Of a DNA stretch of 64,000 nt, positions 23,785 to 35,743 are shown one piece after another. Under the pieces are notes generated by a model. It had not been told where the DNA came from. It worked only from the letters and a program-made list of their open reading frames with translations, and did no database searches. The stretch covers positions 197,047,887 through 197,111,886 of the forward strand of contig CP136062.1 in the NCBI GenBank assembly GCA_032622095.1. Direction: 5' to 3'. This DNA is from Siphonodentalium dalli (lineage: Eukaryota; Mollusca; Scaphopoda; Gadilida; Siphonodentaliidae). Position 1 is the first letter of the stretch. Each line of letters begins with the position of its first letter. The position numbers and the translations under genes were made by a program.

Positions 23785-25211
23785 TACCTTAAAGGTACAC
23801 GTCATTTATGCACTTAAACCTAATTCCGCGTATACATCAACAAAAACGCTCTTTATTTCCCAAATAGTTTGAATGTACCTAGTTTTAACAAAGATTTATG
23901 CAATCTACATGCTTTCATTCAAATAAAATTTACGACAACAACATTGTAACAGACTATCCACTTACCTTCAATTTATAGGTCATATTAGCCTGTACATTTA
24001 TGGGAGACAGACATACATAATATAATGCATTGGCACAGTGTTACTGATAATAATAAGGTGTCACTACTTCAGATATGGTTCAAATAACATACAAACACCG
24101 CATTTTGGTCACATACCTTAAAGGTACACGTCATTTATGCATTTAAACCTAATTCCGCGTATACATCAATAAAAACGCTCTTTATTTCTCAAAAACGTCC
24201 ATAGTTTTAACAAAGATTTATGCAATCTACATGCTTTCATTCAAATAAAATTTACGACAACAACATTGTAACAGACTATCCACTTACCTTCAATTTATAG
24301 GTCATATTAGCCTGTACATTTATGAGAGACAGACATACATAATATAATGCATTGGCACAGTGTTACTGATAATAATAAGGTGGCATTACTTCAGAAATGG
24401 TTCATATAGCATACTATTGTACCCGTGGTCACATACATTAAACGAACACGTCACTTAAGCATTTAAACCTAACTCAGTGTATCTATCAATAAAACGCTCT
24501 TTATTTTCAAATTTGTCTGAATTGTACTAAATTTACATTTAAAATCAAGCATTTAAACCTAATTCCGTCCATCCATAAATAAAAAACGCTCTTTATTTTC
24601 AAAATTTGTCTTAATGTCCATCGTTTACTAAATTTATATTTAAAATTAAGCATTTAAACATAATTCATCGTATCCATAAATAAAAAACGCTCTTTATTTT
24701 CAAAAACGTCCATAGTTTTAATAAAGATTTTTGCAATCTACATGCTTTCATTCATATAAAATTACCCAGTGTGTGTTAGACAACAACATTATAACATAGT
24801 GGCTTTCAAGTTACATATGCATGTGCATTCGATGCACGAGACAACATTGTAGGAAATGAAGGCATTGATGTGTCATTACTTCAGAAATTGTTCATACAAT
24901 TGACCGTATTTTGATCACACACCTTAAAGGTACACGTCACTTTTGTCTATAATCACACAAAACATTACACATATAGGGTTCAACATGTCCACCGTAGTAA
25001 GCTTATTTACTTCAGAAATGGTTCCAATAACATAGTATTGTACCGGTGGTATCACATACCTTAAAGGTACACGTCACTTTTGTCTATAATCAGACAATAC
25101 ATTACACGTAGGGTTAAACATGTCCACCGTAGTAAACTTATTTACTTCAGAAATGGTTCCAATAGCATAGTATTATACCCGCGGGGTCACATACCTTAAA
25201 GGTACACGTCA
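23785..25211 (-). repeat. Module array in the left arm (mirror of 33541-34967)
   Basis: Reverse complement of the right-arm array, with the same six TGACGTGT cores and the same spacing. Confidence 0.75.
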
Positions 25212-26510
25212 TTTGTGTCTATAATCAGACAATACATTACGCATAGGGTTCAACATGGTCACCGAAGCAACCTAATCCAAAAGCAAAGAACACCCATTAC
25301 TGAGTCCAGCTGTTACACACAACACAATAACTCGGGATTAAGGTCTTCTAGTGATGAGTTATGGTTGTATACTTTAGAAATGGTACCTATAGCATAATAT
25401 TGTACCACATTGATGCACATCACGTTTCATGTGAATTACATGAGCAGGTAACTCAATTCTCTGCATTTCGAATGGAGTTGGGTATTTTTGTATATTATAT
25501 ACAGTGTTATTTAGCTTACAAATGGTTGTTATTTTATATCAATATGCCAGTTTATGCCACAGACAAAATGCGTACTCACTCTTCACATAGACTAATATGT
25601 AAGCATTTGTATCATTTAGAATGGCAAAATATGGTCTAAGTCAGTCGTATTAGCTATATATAGCCACTTACCGTTCAAGTTATAACCCCATTAAAACTAT
25701 GCTTCAAATGTAAATTATATGTAACTTGAATATGATCGGTCCCCAGGCCCTTTTTAGGTCATAGGTTCTAACCGACCATCGTTCATACTCGAACGCTTGT
25801 GTATATGATAGATGTGGTAATGGTAGAGAGAGCTAGTTAGGCAGGCCGTGAGATAGGTACACCCACTGCCTACATCAATATATATATACGATATACATGT
25901 ACTGGCCGCAATGGGTTCCCGTTACTAGCCTATAGACATGAAGTATTAAAGTTATACACCTTCATCAGCGCGCTCTTAATGAGTTTTGAATTGGCATATG
26001 GGTACGAATCCAAACCATTCGGATGTAATTTAACGGAATGCCAATCATAACAATCTGTACAGAGAAAGCTAGTGGGAATGATACACACTGTTTGCGTAAT
26101 TGACTAGACACATGGCGGTAAAGAAGCACCCTGATGTATCAAAGGTATATTTCAAGGATTTTTAATCGGCAACCAATTATTGAATATATTTTTGTTGGGC
26201 ATGGTCATATGCACCACTGTGTTTCATATAAAACAAATAGTGGGTGGTTAAATCACCGAAGGCCAATATTCCCGATGGTAAGTTATTTTTAGCATATGGG
26301 ATACATTTATGACTAAATCGGTTATAGGAAATGAGGTAAATTGCACTTTATTATTTAAAAGGAATAACGCTATACAAGCTTAAACACACAAACCATGGGT
26401 TTTTATCAACTTATTACGTGTAGCATATTTGGAGTTTAGTTATGTTCATCAAACACCGGCAATTGACACCTCTGTCTGGATATTTATGTTATTACGATTG
26501 GGTCCCGTGT

Positions 26511-27089
26511 TCACCCTTTTTTAGTCGTAAGCGAATAGTCTCCATAGCTCCAAATCGTTCCGAATGTCCAAACTAATTCACTATTTAATTCTGAAATAGG
26601 TTTAGTTGTGCTTACAATGTAATCCAAAACTAGTTGTTCATTTAACATCTTTTCAATAGTGAAAATAGGACAAGGTTCCCTCATAATAATGTAACCATAA
26701 ATTGATGTAACTTCTTCGAATTCCAAACTATAGTCATTAAAAACCGTGCTACGGTATTCAGCGAAGTGGGCAAAGTTATCACCGATAAGTACACGAATCT
26801 CATATATGTCTTTTTTAGTAATACCACTAAATATCCAACACTCAGAAAACAGTTGATCCAAAGTATCCAGTAAGGTATCTGTTTCAAATTCTGATCTCTC
26901 CATCAAAGCATTCAATCTCTTTCTACCATCATCAAAATTTCCTTCTAGAAGTTCCGTAATTATTATTTTACTCTCCCTTAAGAACCATGTATGTTGTAAT
27001 TCTGTTTTGATGTCTCCATGTATCGTTGACGCGTTAACTAACTCCTTGTAAATTTTCTCAAGCATTTCTGTGGGTAATATTTCCTCCAT
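26511..27089 (-). CDS. 192-codon uncharacterised protein, left-arm copy
   Basis: Identical translation to the right-arm gene at 31663-32241. It reads leftward, toward the outer end of the element. By symmetry its TATA-like site is at 27256-27263 and its AATAAA at 26347-26352. See the right-arm entry for the protein description. Confidence 0.7.
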   Translation of the reverse strand: MEEILPTEMLEKIYKELVNASTIHGDIKTELQHTWFLRESKIIITELLEGNFDDGRKRLNALMERSEFETDTLLDTLDQLFSECWIFSGITKKDIYEIRVLIGDNFAHFAEYRSTVFNDYSLEFEEVTSIYGYIIMREPCPIFTIEKMLNEQLVLDYIVSTTKPISELNSELVWTFGTIWSYGDYSLTTKKG

Positions 27090-28531
27090 AATTCCTAATT
27101 TACAAAACCATCTGTTTATTCGAGTAAATCCGCTAACTCACATGTCATTGGGCATGAGTTTCTCATATAATTAACACAATCGGTTGTTCGTACCCATACC
27201 TAGTGAGCTTTTGATCTATAATAGCTAACGGTAATGTATTTAGTTCTTATTATAATATTTATAACCAATCAAAATCCGTTGCTGAATTTAGCTATACGAG
27301 GACAAACGGAATGATAACAGCCGTTCAACAACTTGGTATTCCAGTCATAGTCATAGTTCATTTCATATTATTGATCTAAAATCTCCATTACATGGAGAAA
27401 ATAAAGAGCCCATCTGATGTAGACTAGTATATAAGTACTTAGTGATTTATTTTCATCAATTATATGTGTTGTTACTCCTATAAATATAGTCTGTTATACA
27501 GAGGATACATCGCCCACGTGACAGTATCGTGTCGCGAAAGGTCTATAAAAGTATATAAATGCGCGTCAGGTTTATGTATATGTCCCTGTTTCTTAAAGCA
27601 AATCCAGTACATATACGTGCGTTGAGACACGTGCAATTTCCACTGGTAAATCACGAATAAACGCTCTTTATTGTATAGTCAACTAATCATTTCTACATAC
27701 ACGCTGCTCTATGGTGGTCTGTTGTGTCTTACCATTATACCATTATATGTAGAAGGTAATGTAGTAAAATATGTATAAGTCTGATTTTGTGTCAATGTGC
27801 CTGTTATTAATCTCATCAATTGGGTCGTTTATAAGTCGTCAAACATGATGATTTCTAATCATCTAATAGGTATTATAAAAAATGCCTACTTCACAAATAT
27901 TCTGAGTGCATTTCAGTGTATGTTTCGTACAGCAACATATCTTTTCCCTCCCATTATCAAGCGAGATTTTGTGGTTAGCTGACAAACATGGCATTTCGAA
28001 TATATATAGCCTATTGGACACTTACTTCAAATGCTAAAATTGCCTCTTCAAAATAGTTAAAAGCACACATTTTTATTTCGAATTTCATTGTTTACGGTTA
28101 ATTTCCTGTTATGAAATTGGTCCTTTTATAAACGCGTAATACGTAGTTACAAAAAGCCCTAATTGACAAACATTTTAAGTGCTATTATGACTATATTTGA
28201 CGAATAAAAAAAACGCCATTTGACATAGTACAACAACGCGAAATGACTACTTTTTTAAACGCGAATTTGAAACAAAACTAATATACAAAAGAATTTTAAA
28301 CTAAAATTATAAGTTTGGTTGATGTATAGTTTGGTTGACAGCATTTTCACACACAGAAGCGTTATGATAAAGATTCACCACGCACACAGAAGCGATATTA
28401 TATGGTGTAGCGATATGTTACAGAGTTATCGTTCTTTTCGAGGCTAAAAAAAGCGCAGGCCGGCCTCTCCCTCGCCCCCGTTTTAAAAGGGGCGGGGTTA
28501 AGGGTGAGCGATCGAGCGTCACGAAAAAAAT

Positions 28532-30220
28532 TTCACCCCATTTTACACATAACCTTTCTACATATTTACCACAATTCTACTTTTACCCTTACCCAATATA
28601 ACCCCCTCCCTTCCGAACTTCTTAGCCATCATCTTTGTGCTACTTTGTGCATCATTCATGTTCTTTGCCCTATGTCCCTGTCATTTCCTATAAGTTTACA
28701 CCATTTTGCATGTGTTCTCCTTTTTACTACTGTATCCTTAATACACAAACCACCAAGTTCATACACATATATGTAATACTGTCCATTCATTCTCTGCTTT
28801 ATGTTTACTCTTTTGTCGCGTTACATCCCCTATGTTTTCGACCAACTGCTTACACCTAAATTATATATATATATATATGTGTGTCCCCTTTTACCCATCT
28901 CTTCTCCCCATCCACCCAGTTCATATGATTTAGTTATACTTTTACCCATATGGCCCTCTTTTCTCACTCCCTCTACCTGGTGCCATTTTATTTTCTATAC
29001 CATTTAAGCCCCTTGCCGGCTCTTACCCATAATTACTGTCTGCAAGCATGGTAACCCCTCTCTTCCAAAGCAAAACCCCCACATTTCATATGATTTAGGT
29101 ATATACTCAATGATTATTCTTATCTCATCTACTTTAATTATGTACATGTTCCCCAACCCAGCTCTCTGCTATACACCTCTATGTATTTCACCCTATACCC
29201 CATTTACCTTGCTCCACATAACCACCTTTCATTCTTGTTTACCTTCCCCTTTTGTACCTCTAAACACTTTGTTCTTCCCACAACAATCCCAATGTTTTCC
29301 TAGGAAAGTAATGCTTACTACTCAACGTATTCTCCAAATTATACCCTTCTGCACCCATTTACTTGCCTCTCACTCTCCCCACCGCCTTCCCCATTTTACA
29401 CATGTATAAACCTCTGTTGAGTGGCTTTTGTTAGCCTCCTATACTCTTCGCTATACACCTATATACACTCTCCCAATGCCCCTTTACCCTTTTCCCATAA
29501 GCACCTTTCATGCTTTTAATGTCTCCCTTTTCCATTTTATACACCTCTTATTTTACCTCTGTTCTACCCACAACAATCCCAATGTTTTCCTAGGAAAGTA
29601 AGGCTTACACCTCAATGTTGTCTCCAAATTATACCCTTCTGCCCCAATTTCTTGCCTCTCGCTCTCCCCATCTCCTTCCCCTTTTTGCACCATCTACATG
29701 TATAAACCTATATTGAGTGGCTTTTCTTAGCCTCCTATACTCTTCGATATACACCTCTGTACACTCTCCCACTGCCCCCCTTTACCCTTTTCCCATAAGC
29801 ACCTTTCATGCTTTTAATGTCTCCCTTTTCCATTTTATACAACTCTTATTTTACCTCTGTTCTACCCACAACAATCCCAATTTTTTCCTAGGAAAGTAAG
29901 GTTTACACCTCAATATTTTTCTCCAAATTATACCCTTCTCCCCCAATTTCTTACCTCACGCTCTCCCCATCTCCTTCCCCCTTTTGCACCATATACATGT
30001 ATACACCTATATAGAGTGGCTTTTCCTAGCCTCCTAAGTTCTTCACTTTATGTTAATTCATATATTAAAAACCATGAACAGTGTACACTACCTAATCCAT
30101 TATCATCTCCAATTAATACACGGTCATATCATCCCATCCCCCTGTCCCCCACTCCATTACCCCACATACTGTGTCGTTTCCCCCATCCATTTCCTCTGCC
30201 TTATACTTTTCTTCTATGAC
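28532..30220. other. Pyrimidine-rich spacer between the arms of the giant element
   Basis: 1,689 bp, strongly C+T-rich on the plus strand, with frequent CCCTTT, CTCTCCC and TACACC phrases. Several ORFs overlap here but have the composition of the repeats (Pro, Leu, Ser, His, Thr), so I do not call genes. The strand bias ends exactly where the arms begin. Confidence 0.75.
29150..30045. repeat. Three tandem copies of a 290-299-bp unit in the spacer
   Basis: CCCACAACAATCCCAAT recurs, allowing changes, at 29277, 29567 and 29865. GAGTGGCTTTT recurs at 29419, 29715 and 30014. Shared phrases are TTTTCCTAGGAAAGTAA, CCAAATTATACCCTTCT and TATACTCTTCG. The third copy decays after 30045. Confidence 0.8.
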
Positions 30221-31079
30221 ATTTTTTTCGTGACGCTCGATCGCTCCCCCTTAACCCCGCCCCTTTTAAAACGGGGGAGAGGGAGAGGCAGGCCTGCGCT
30301 TTTTTTAGCCTCGAAAAGAACGATAACTCTGTAACATATCGCTACACCATATAATATCGCTTCTGTGTGCGTGGTGAATCTTTATCATAACGCTTCTGTG
30401 TGTGAAAATGCTGTCAACCAAACTATACATCAACCAAACTTATAATTTTAGTTTAAAATTCTTTTGTATATTAGTTTTGTTTCAAATTCGCGTTTAAAAA
30501 AGTAGTCATTTCGCGTTGTTGTACTATGTCAAATGGCGTTTTTTTTATTCGTCAAATATAGTCATAATAGCACTTAAAATGTTTGTCAATTAGGGCTTTT
30601 TGTAACTACGTATTACGCGTTTATAAAAGGACCAATTTCATAACAGGAAATTAACCGTAAACAATGAAATTCGAAATAAAAATGTGTGCTTTTAACTATT
30701 TTGAAGAGGCAATTTTAGCATTTGAAGTAAGTGTCCAATAGGCTATATATATTCGAAATGCCATGTTTGTCAGCTAACCACAAAATCTCGCTTGATAATG
30801 GGAGGGAAAAGATATGTTGCTGTACGAAACATACACTGAAATGCACTCAGAATATTTGTGAAGTAGGCATTTTTTATAATACCTATTAGATGATTAGAAA
30901 TCATCATGTTTGACGACTTATAAACGACCCAATTGATGAGATTAATAACAGGCACATTGACACAAAATCAGACTTATACATATTTTACTACATTACCTTC
31001 TACATATAATGGTATAATGGTAAGACACAACAGACCACCATAGAGCAGCGTGTATGTAGAAATGATTAGTTGACTATAC

Positions 31080-31090
31080 AATAAAGAGCG
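31080..31090 (+). promoter_or_regulatory. Solitary AATAAAGAGCG motif inward of the 192-codon gene
   Basis: Same 11-mer as in the module array, here about 580 bp before the gene start and without the TGACGTGT partner. It could end a transcript coming from the spacer. The mirror is at 27662-27672. Confidence 0.35.
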
Positions 31091-31482
31091 TTTATTCGTG
31101 ATTTACCAGTGGAAATTGCACGTGTCTCAACGCACGTATATGTACTGGATTTGCTTTAAGAAACAGGGACATATACATAAACCTGACGCGCATTTATATA
31201 CTTTTATAGACCTTTCGCGACACGATACTGTCACGTGGGCGATGTATCCTCTGTATAACAGACTATATTTATAGGAGTAACAACACATATAATTGATGAA
31301 AATAAATCACTAAGTACTTATATACTAGTCTACATCAGATGGGCTCTTTATTTTCTCCATGTAATGGAGATTTTAGATCAATAATATGAAATGAACTATG
31401 ACTATGACTGGAATACCAAGTTGTTGAACGGCTGTTATCATTCCGTTTGTCCTCGTATAGCTAAATTCAGCAACGGATTTTG

Positions 31483-31496
31483 ATTGGTTATAAATA
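31483..31496 (+). promoter_or_regulatory. Inverted CCAAT plus TATA-like site upstream of the 192-codon gene
   Basis: ATTGG at 31483-31487 is followed by TATAAATA at 31489-31496, 167 bp before the ATG. The two motifs are closer together than in a textbook promoter, so only one may be used. The mirror copy is at 27256-27269. Confidence 0.4.
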
Positions 31497-31662
31497 TTAT
31501 AATAAGAACTAAATACATTACCGTTAGCTATTATAGATCAAAAGCTCACTAGGTATGGGTACGAACAACCGATTGTGTTAATTATATGAGAAACTCATGC
31601 CCAATGACATGTGAGTTAGCGGATTTACTCGAATAAACAGATGGTTTTGTAAATTAGGAATT

Positions 31663-32241
31663 ATGGAGGAAATATTACCCACAGAAATGCTTGAGAAAAT
31701 TTACAAGGAGTTAGTTAACGCGTCAACGATACATGGAGACATCAAAACAGAATTACAACATACATGGTTCTTAAGGGAGAGTAAAATAATAATTACGGAA
31801 CTTCTAGAAGGAAATTTTGATGATGGTAGAAAGAGATTGAATGCTTTGATGGAGAGATCAGAATTTGAAACAGATACCTTACTGGATACTTTGGATCAAC
31901 TGTTTTCTGAGTGTTGGATATTTAGTGGTATTACTAAAAAAGACATATATGAGATTCGTGTACTTATCGGTGATAACTTTGCCCACTTCGCTGAATACCG
32001 TAGCACGGTTTTTAATGACTATAGTTTGGAATTCGAAGAAGTTACATCAATTTATGGTTACATTATTATGAGGGAACCTTGTCCTATTTTCACTATTGAA
32101 AAGATGTTAAATGAACAACTAGTTTTGGATTACATTGTAAGCACAACTAAACCTATTTCAGAATTAAATAGTGAATTAGTTTGGACATTCGGAACGATTT
32201 GGAGCTATGGAGACTATTCGCTTACGACTAAAAAAGGGTGA
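31663..32241 (+). CDS. 192-codon uncharacterised protein with F-box-like N-terminus, right-arm copy
   Basis: An uninterrupted ATG-to-TGA frame, the longest in the element, with A at -3 and G at +4 of the start. The product is acidic and appears mostly helical. Residues 4-17 (ILPTEMLEKIYKEL) resemble the start of an F-box (LPxELLxxIxxxL); the rest has no recognised domain, though WFLRESKIIITELLEGNFDD and the later heptad-like leucines suggest helical repeats. No signal peptide or membrane segment is evident. If the F-box reading is right, it could link SKP1-type ubiquitin ligases to an unknown target, but this is a weak inference. TATA (31489) and an inverted CCAAT (31483) lie upstream and AATAAA (32400) downstream, a compact virus- or transposon-like intronless unit. 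An exact copy lies in the other arm. Confidence 0.72.
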   Translation: MEEILPTEMLEKIYKELVNASTIHGDIKTELQHTWFLRESKIIITELLEGNFDDGRKRLNALMERSEFETDTLLDTLDQLFSECWIFSGITKKDIYEIRVLIGDNFAHFAEYRSTVFNDYSLEFEEVTSIYGYIIMREPCPIFTIEKMLNEQLVLDYIVSTTKPISELNSELVWTFGTIWSYGDYSLTTKKG

Positions 32242-32399
32242 ACACGGGACCCAATCGTAATAACATAAATATCCAGACAGAGGTGTCAATTGCCGGTGTT
32301 TGATGAACATAACTAAACTCCAAATATGCTACACGTAATAAGTTGATAAAAACCCATGGTTTGTGTGTTTAAGCTTGTATAGCGTTATTCCTTTTAAAT

Positions 32400-32405
32400 A
32401 ATAAA
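32400..32405 (+). terminator. Polyadenylation signal AATAAA after the 192-codon gene
   Basis: Canonical hexamer 159 bp after the stop codon, on the coding strand. The mirror is at 26347-26352 on the minus strand. Confidence 0.45.
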
Positions 32406-33540
32406 GTGCAATTTACCTCATTTCCTATAACCGATTTAGTCATAAATGTATCCCATATGCTAAAAATAACTTACCATCGGGAATATTGGCCTTCGGTGAT
32501 TTAACCACCCACTATTTGTTTTATATGAAACACAGTGGTGCATATGACCATGCCCAACAAAAATATATTCAATAATTGGTTGCCGATTAAAAATCCTTGA
32601 AATATACCTTTGATACATCAGGGTGCTTCTTTACCGCCATGTGTCTAGTCAATTACGCAAACAGTGTGTATCATTCCCACTAGCTTTCTCTGTACAGATT
32701 GTTATGATTGGCATTCCGTTAAATTACATCCGAATGGTTTGGATTCGTACCCATATGCCAATTCAAAACTCATTAAGAGCGCGCTGATGAAGGTGTATAA
32801 CTTTAATACTTCATGTCTATAGGCTAGTAACGGGAACCCATTGCGGCCAGTACATGTATATCGTATATATATATTGATGTAGGCAGTGGGTGTACCTATC
32901 TCACGGCCTGCCTAACTAGCTCTCTCTACCATTACCACATCTATCATATACACAAGCGTTCGAGTATGAACGATGGTCGGTTAGAACCTATGACCTAAAA
33001 AGGGCCTGGGGACCGATCATATTCAAGTTACATATAATTTACATTTGAAGCATAGTTTTAATGGGGTTATAACTTGAACGGTAAGTGGCTATATATAGCT
33101 AATACGACTGACTTAGACCATATTTTGCCATTCTAAATGATACAAATGCTTACATATTAGTCTATGTGAAGAGTGAGTACGCATTTTGTCTGTGGCATAA
33201 ACTGGCATATTGATATAAAATAACAACCATTTGTAAGCTAAATAACACTGTATATAATATACAAAAATACCCAACTCCATTCGAAATGCAGAGAATTGAG
33301 TTACCTGCTCATGTAATTCACATGAAACGTGATGTGCATCAATGTGGTACAATATTATGCTATAGGTACCATTTCTAAAGTATACAACCATAACTCATCA
33401 CTAGAAGACCTTAATCCCGAGTTATTGTGTTGTGTGTAACAGCTGGACTCAGTAATGGGTGTTCTTTGCTTTTGGATTAGGTTGCTTCGGTGACCATGTT
33501 GAACCCTATGCGTAATGTATTGTCTGATTATAGACACAAA

Positions 33541-34967
33541 TGACGTGTACCTTTAAGGTATGTGACCCCGCGGGTATAATACTATGCTATTGGAACCATT
33601 TCTGAAGTAAATAAGTTTACTACGGTGGACATGTTTAACCCTACGTGTAATGTATTGTCTGATTATAGACAAAAGTGACGTGTACCTTTAAGGTATGTGA
33701 TACCACCGGTACAATACTATGTTATTGGAACCATTTCTGAAGTAAATAAGCTTACTACGGTGGACATGTTGAACCCTATATGTGTAATGTTTTGTGTGAT
33801 TATAGACAAAAGTGACGTGTACCTTTAAGGTGTGTGATCAAAATACGGTCAATTGTATGAACAATTTCTGAAGTAATGACACATCAATGCCTTCATTTCC
33901 TACAATGTTGTCTCGTGCATCGAATGCACATGCATATGTAACTTGAAAGCCACTATGTTATAATGTTGTTGTCTAACACACACTGGGTAATTTTATATGA
34001 ATGAAAGCATGTAGATTGCAAAAATCTTTATTAAAACTATGGACGTTTTTGAAAATAAAGAGCGTTTTTTATTTATGGATACGATGAATTATGTTTAAAT
34101 GCTTAATTTTAAATATAAATTTAGTAAACGATGGACATTAAGACAAATTTTGAAAATAAAGAGCGTTTTTTATTTATGGATGGACGGAATTAGGTTTAAA
34201 TGCTTGATTTTAAATGTAAATTTAGTACAATTCAGACAAATTTGAAAATAAAGAGCGTTTTATTGATAGATACACTGAGTTAGGTTTAAATGCTTAAGTG
34301 ACGTGTTCGTTTAATGTATGTGACCACGGGTACAATAGTATGCTATATGAACCATTTCTGAAGTAATGCCACCTTATTATTATCAGTAACACTGTGCCAA
34401 TGCATTATATTATGTATGTCTGTCTCTCATAAATGTACAGGCTAATATGACCTATAAATTGAAGGTAAGTGGATAGTCTGTTACAATGTTGTTGTCGTAA
34501 ATTTTATTTGAATGAAAGCATGTAGATTGCATAAATCTTTGTTAAAACTATGGACGTTTTTGAGAAATAAAGAGCGTTTTTATTGATGTATACGCGGAAT
34601 TAGGTTTAAATGCATAAATGACGTGTACCTTTAAGGTATGTGACCAAAATGCGGTGTTTGTATGTTATTTGAACCATATCTGAAGTAGTGACACCTTATT
34701 ATTATCAGTAACACTGTGCCAATGCATTATATTATGTATGTCTGTCTCCCATAAATGTACAGGCTAATATGACCTATAAATTGAAGGTAAGTGGATAGTC
34801 TGTTACAATGTTGTTGTCGTAAATTTTATTTGAATGAAAGCATGTAGATTGCATAAATCTTTGTTAAAACTAGGTACATTCAAACTATTTGGGAAATAAA
34901 GAGCGTTTTTGTTGATGTATACGCGGAATTAGGTTTAAGTGCATAAATGACGTGTACCTTTAAGGTA
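33541..34967 (+). repeat. Array of about 320-330-bp modules with promoter-like and polyA-like motifs, right arm
   Basis: TGACGTGT, mostly as TGACGTGTACCTTTAAGGT, occurs at 33541, 33676, 33813, 34299 (variant), 34619 and 34948. TGACGTG is a CRE/ATF-type core and ACCTTTAAGGT is a near-palindrome. AATAAAGAGCG occurs at 34054, 34155, 34247, 34566 and 34895. The last three lie 52-53 bp before a TGACGTGT. The second and third of these full units are 319 and 329 bp apart. A GGTAAGTGG donor-like site follows 166-168 bp after two of the TGACGTGT cores. The first three cores form a tighter series of about 136 bp. TTCTGAAGTAA follows most cores. No ORF is preserved. Confidence 0.75.
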
Positions 34968-35540
34968 TGTGACCAAAATGCGGTGATTTGTATGCTATAT
35001 GAACCATATCTGAAGTAGTGACACACTAGAAAACCTTAATTTCTACAGAAACATTAATTTTGTTTATCTCTCAGTCTCCACAGATGCAGAAGCCATTAGG
35101 AGCATGCATTTGAATGACAGAAGTATCGTGGCATTAAATGACTTAAACATGTGTTTAATTACGAAGCTTCGAGAAATTGTGTGTAGGATTTACTTTATTT
35201 GAAATGTTCAAATATCTATTGGCAAGGCGTTGATTGATTCCTAATATTTCGATTACAGATATTAAAGGGGTATTTAGAGAAAAAGCTTAACTAATGTTAG
35301 TGATGATTTAATCAATTGTACCATAACAGTTGACCATTAGGAGGGATACATAATGGGGAGTCAGTATGTATTCAGGGTTCATTCCGCTAGCGGAATAACT
35401 TTTGTGAGAGTTAAATTGCATGGGTTATGCTCTGTAAGCATATGTTGGCTGCTTGGAGCTAGATGTGTATTTAATACCTAGATGGTCTCCCATGTGCTGA
35501 GAACTTTGTAGATTATTTTAATTTTATTAATTGTTTCAGA

Positions 35541-35743
35541 GGCAGCTAGAAAGGCATTATATTTTTCCTAACCAATATGTGCAAATGATACCGGCCCCTG
35601 AATGTTTTTTTATTCAAATTAGTGCAGGTTTAAATGTTTTATCACCTAGTGGTATGCATAATCTCATTAATCTGTTTCACCGCTTTATCCCCGTCGGTAT
35701 GGAGAATGTTCCAGAATGGTTATATGTTGTGTTATTAGCTTGA
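35541..35743 (+). CDS. Exon-like ORF of about 68 codons, unknown function, right arm
   Basis: The open frame has no suitable ATG at its start. Instead it follows TTATTAATTGTTTCAG, a good 3' splice site, so it may be a terminal exon. It starts RQLERHYIFPNQYVQMIPAP, continues through a Leu/Ile/Phe-rich middle and ends EWLYVVLLA before TGA. No family recognised. About 620 bp downstream a degenerate copy (phrase GTGCAAATGATA at 36198, first copy at 35579) has an in-frame stop, and it also follows an acceptor-like CATAACCTTTTAG. Three GTAAGT donors with similar flanks lie upstream at 33081, 34465 and 34787. Coding status is uncertain. Confidence 0.35.

Larger units (their letters stand above)
21804..28531. 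repeat. Left arm (6,728 bp) of the giant element
   Basis: Exact reverse complement of 30221-36948 wherever compared, apart from three substitutions near the inner end at 28462, 28474 and 28505 (partners 30290, 30278, 30247). All ORFs inside are duplicated with identical translations in the other arm. Confidence 0.92.

Noticed and set aside
25215-25639. ORFs of 60 and 92 codons in the arms of the giant element (with mirrors at 33113-33537)
   Set aside because: They overlap each other, run against the direction of the other arm genes and have no recognisable features. Identity between the arms is not evidence of selection here.
27797-27982. 61-codon ORF in the left arm (mirror at 30770-30955)
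   Set aside because: Starts with GTG, reads inward, no splice acceptor or recognisable protein feature.
28504-30334. Cluster of ORFs of 60-99 codons in the spacer of the giant element
   Set aside because: Composition follows the pyrimidine-rich repeats and the frames are not preserved between the three tandem units.
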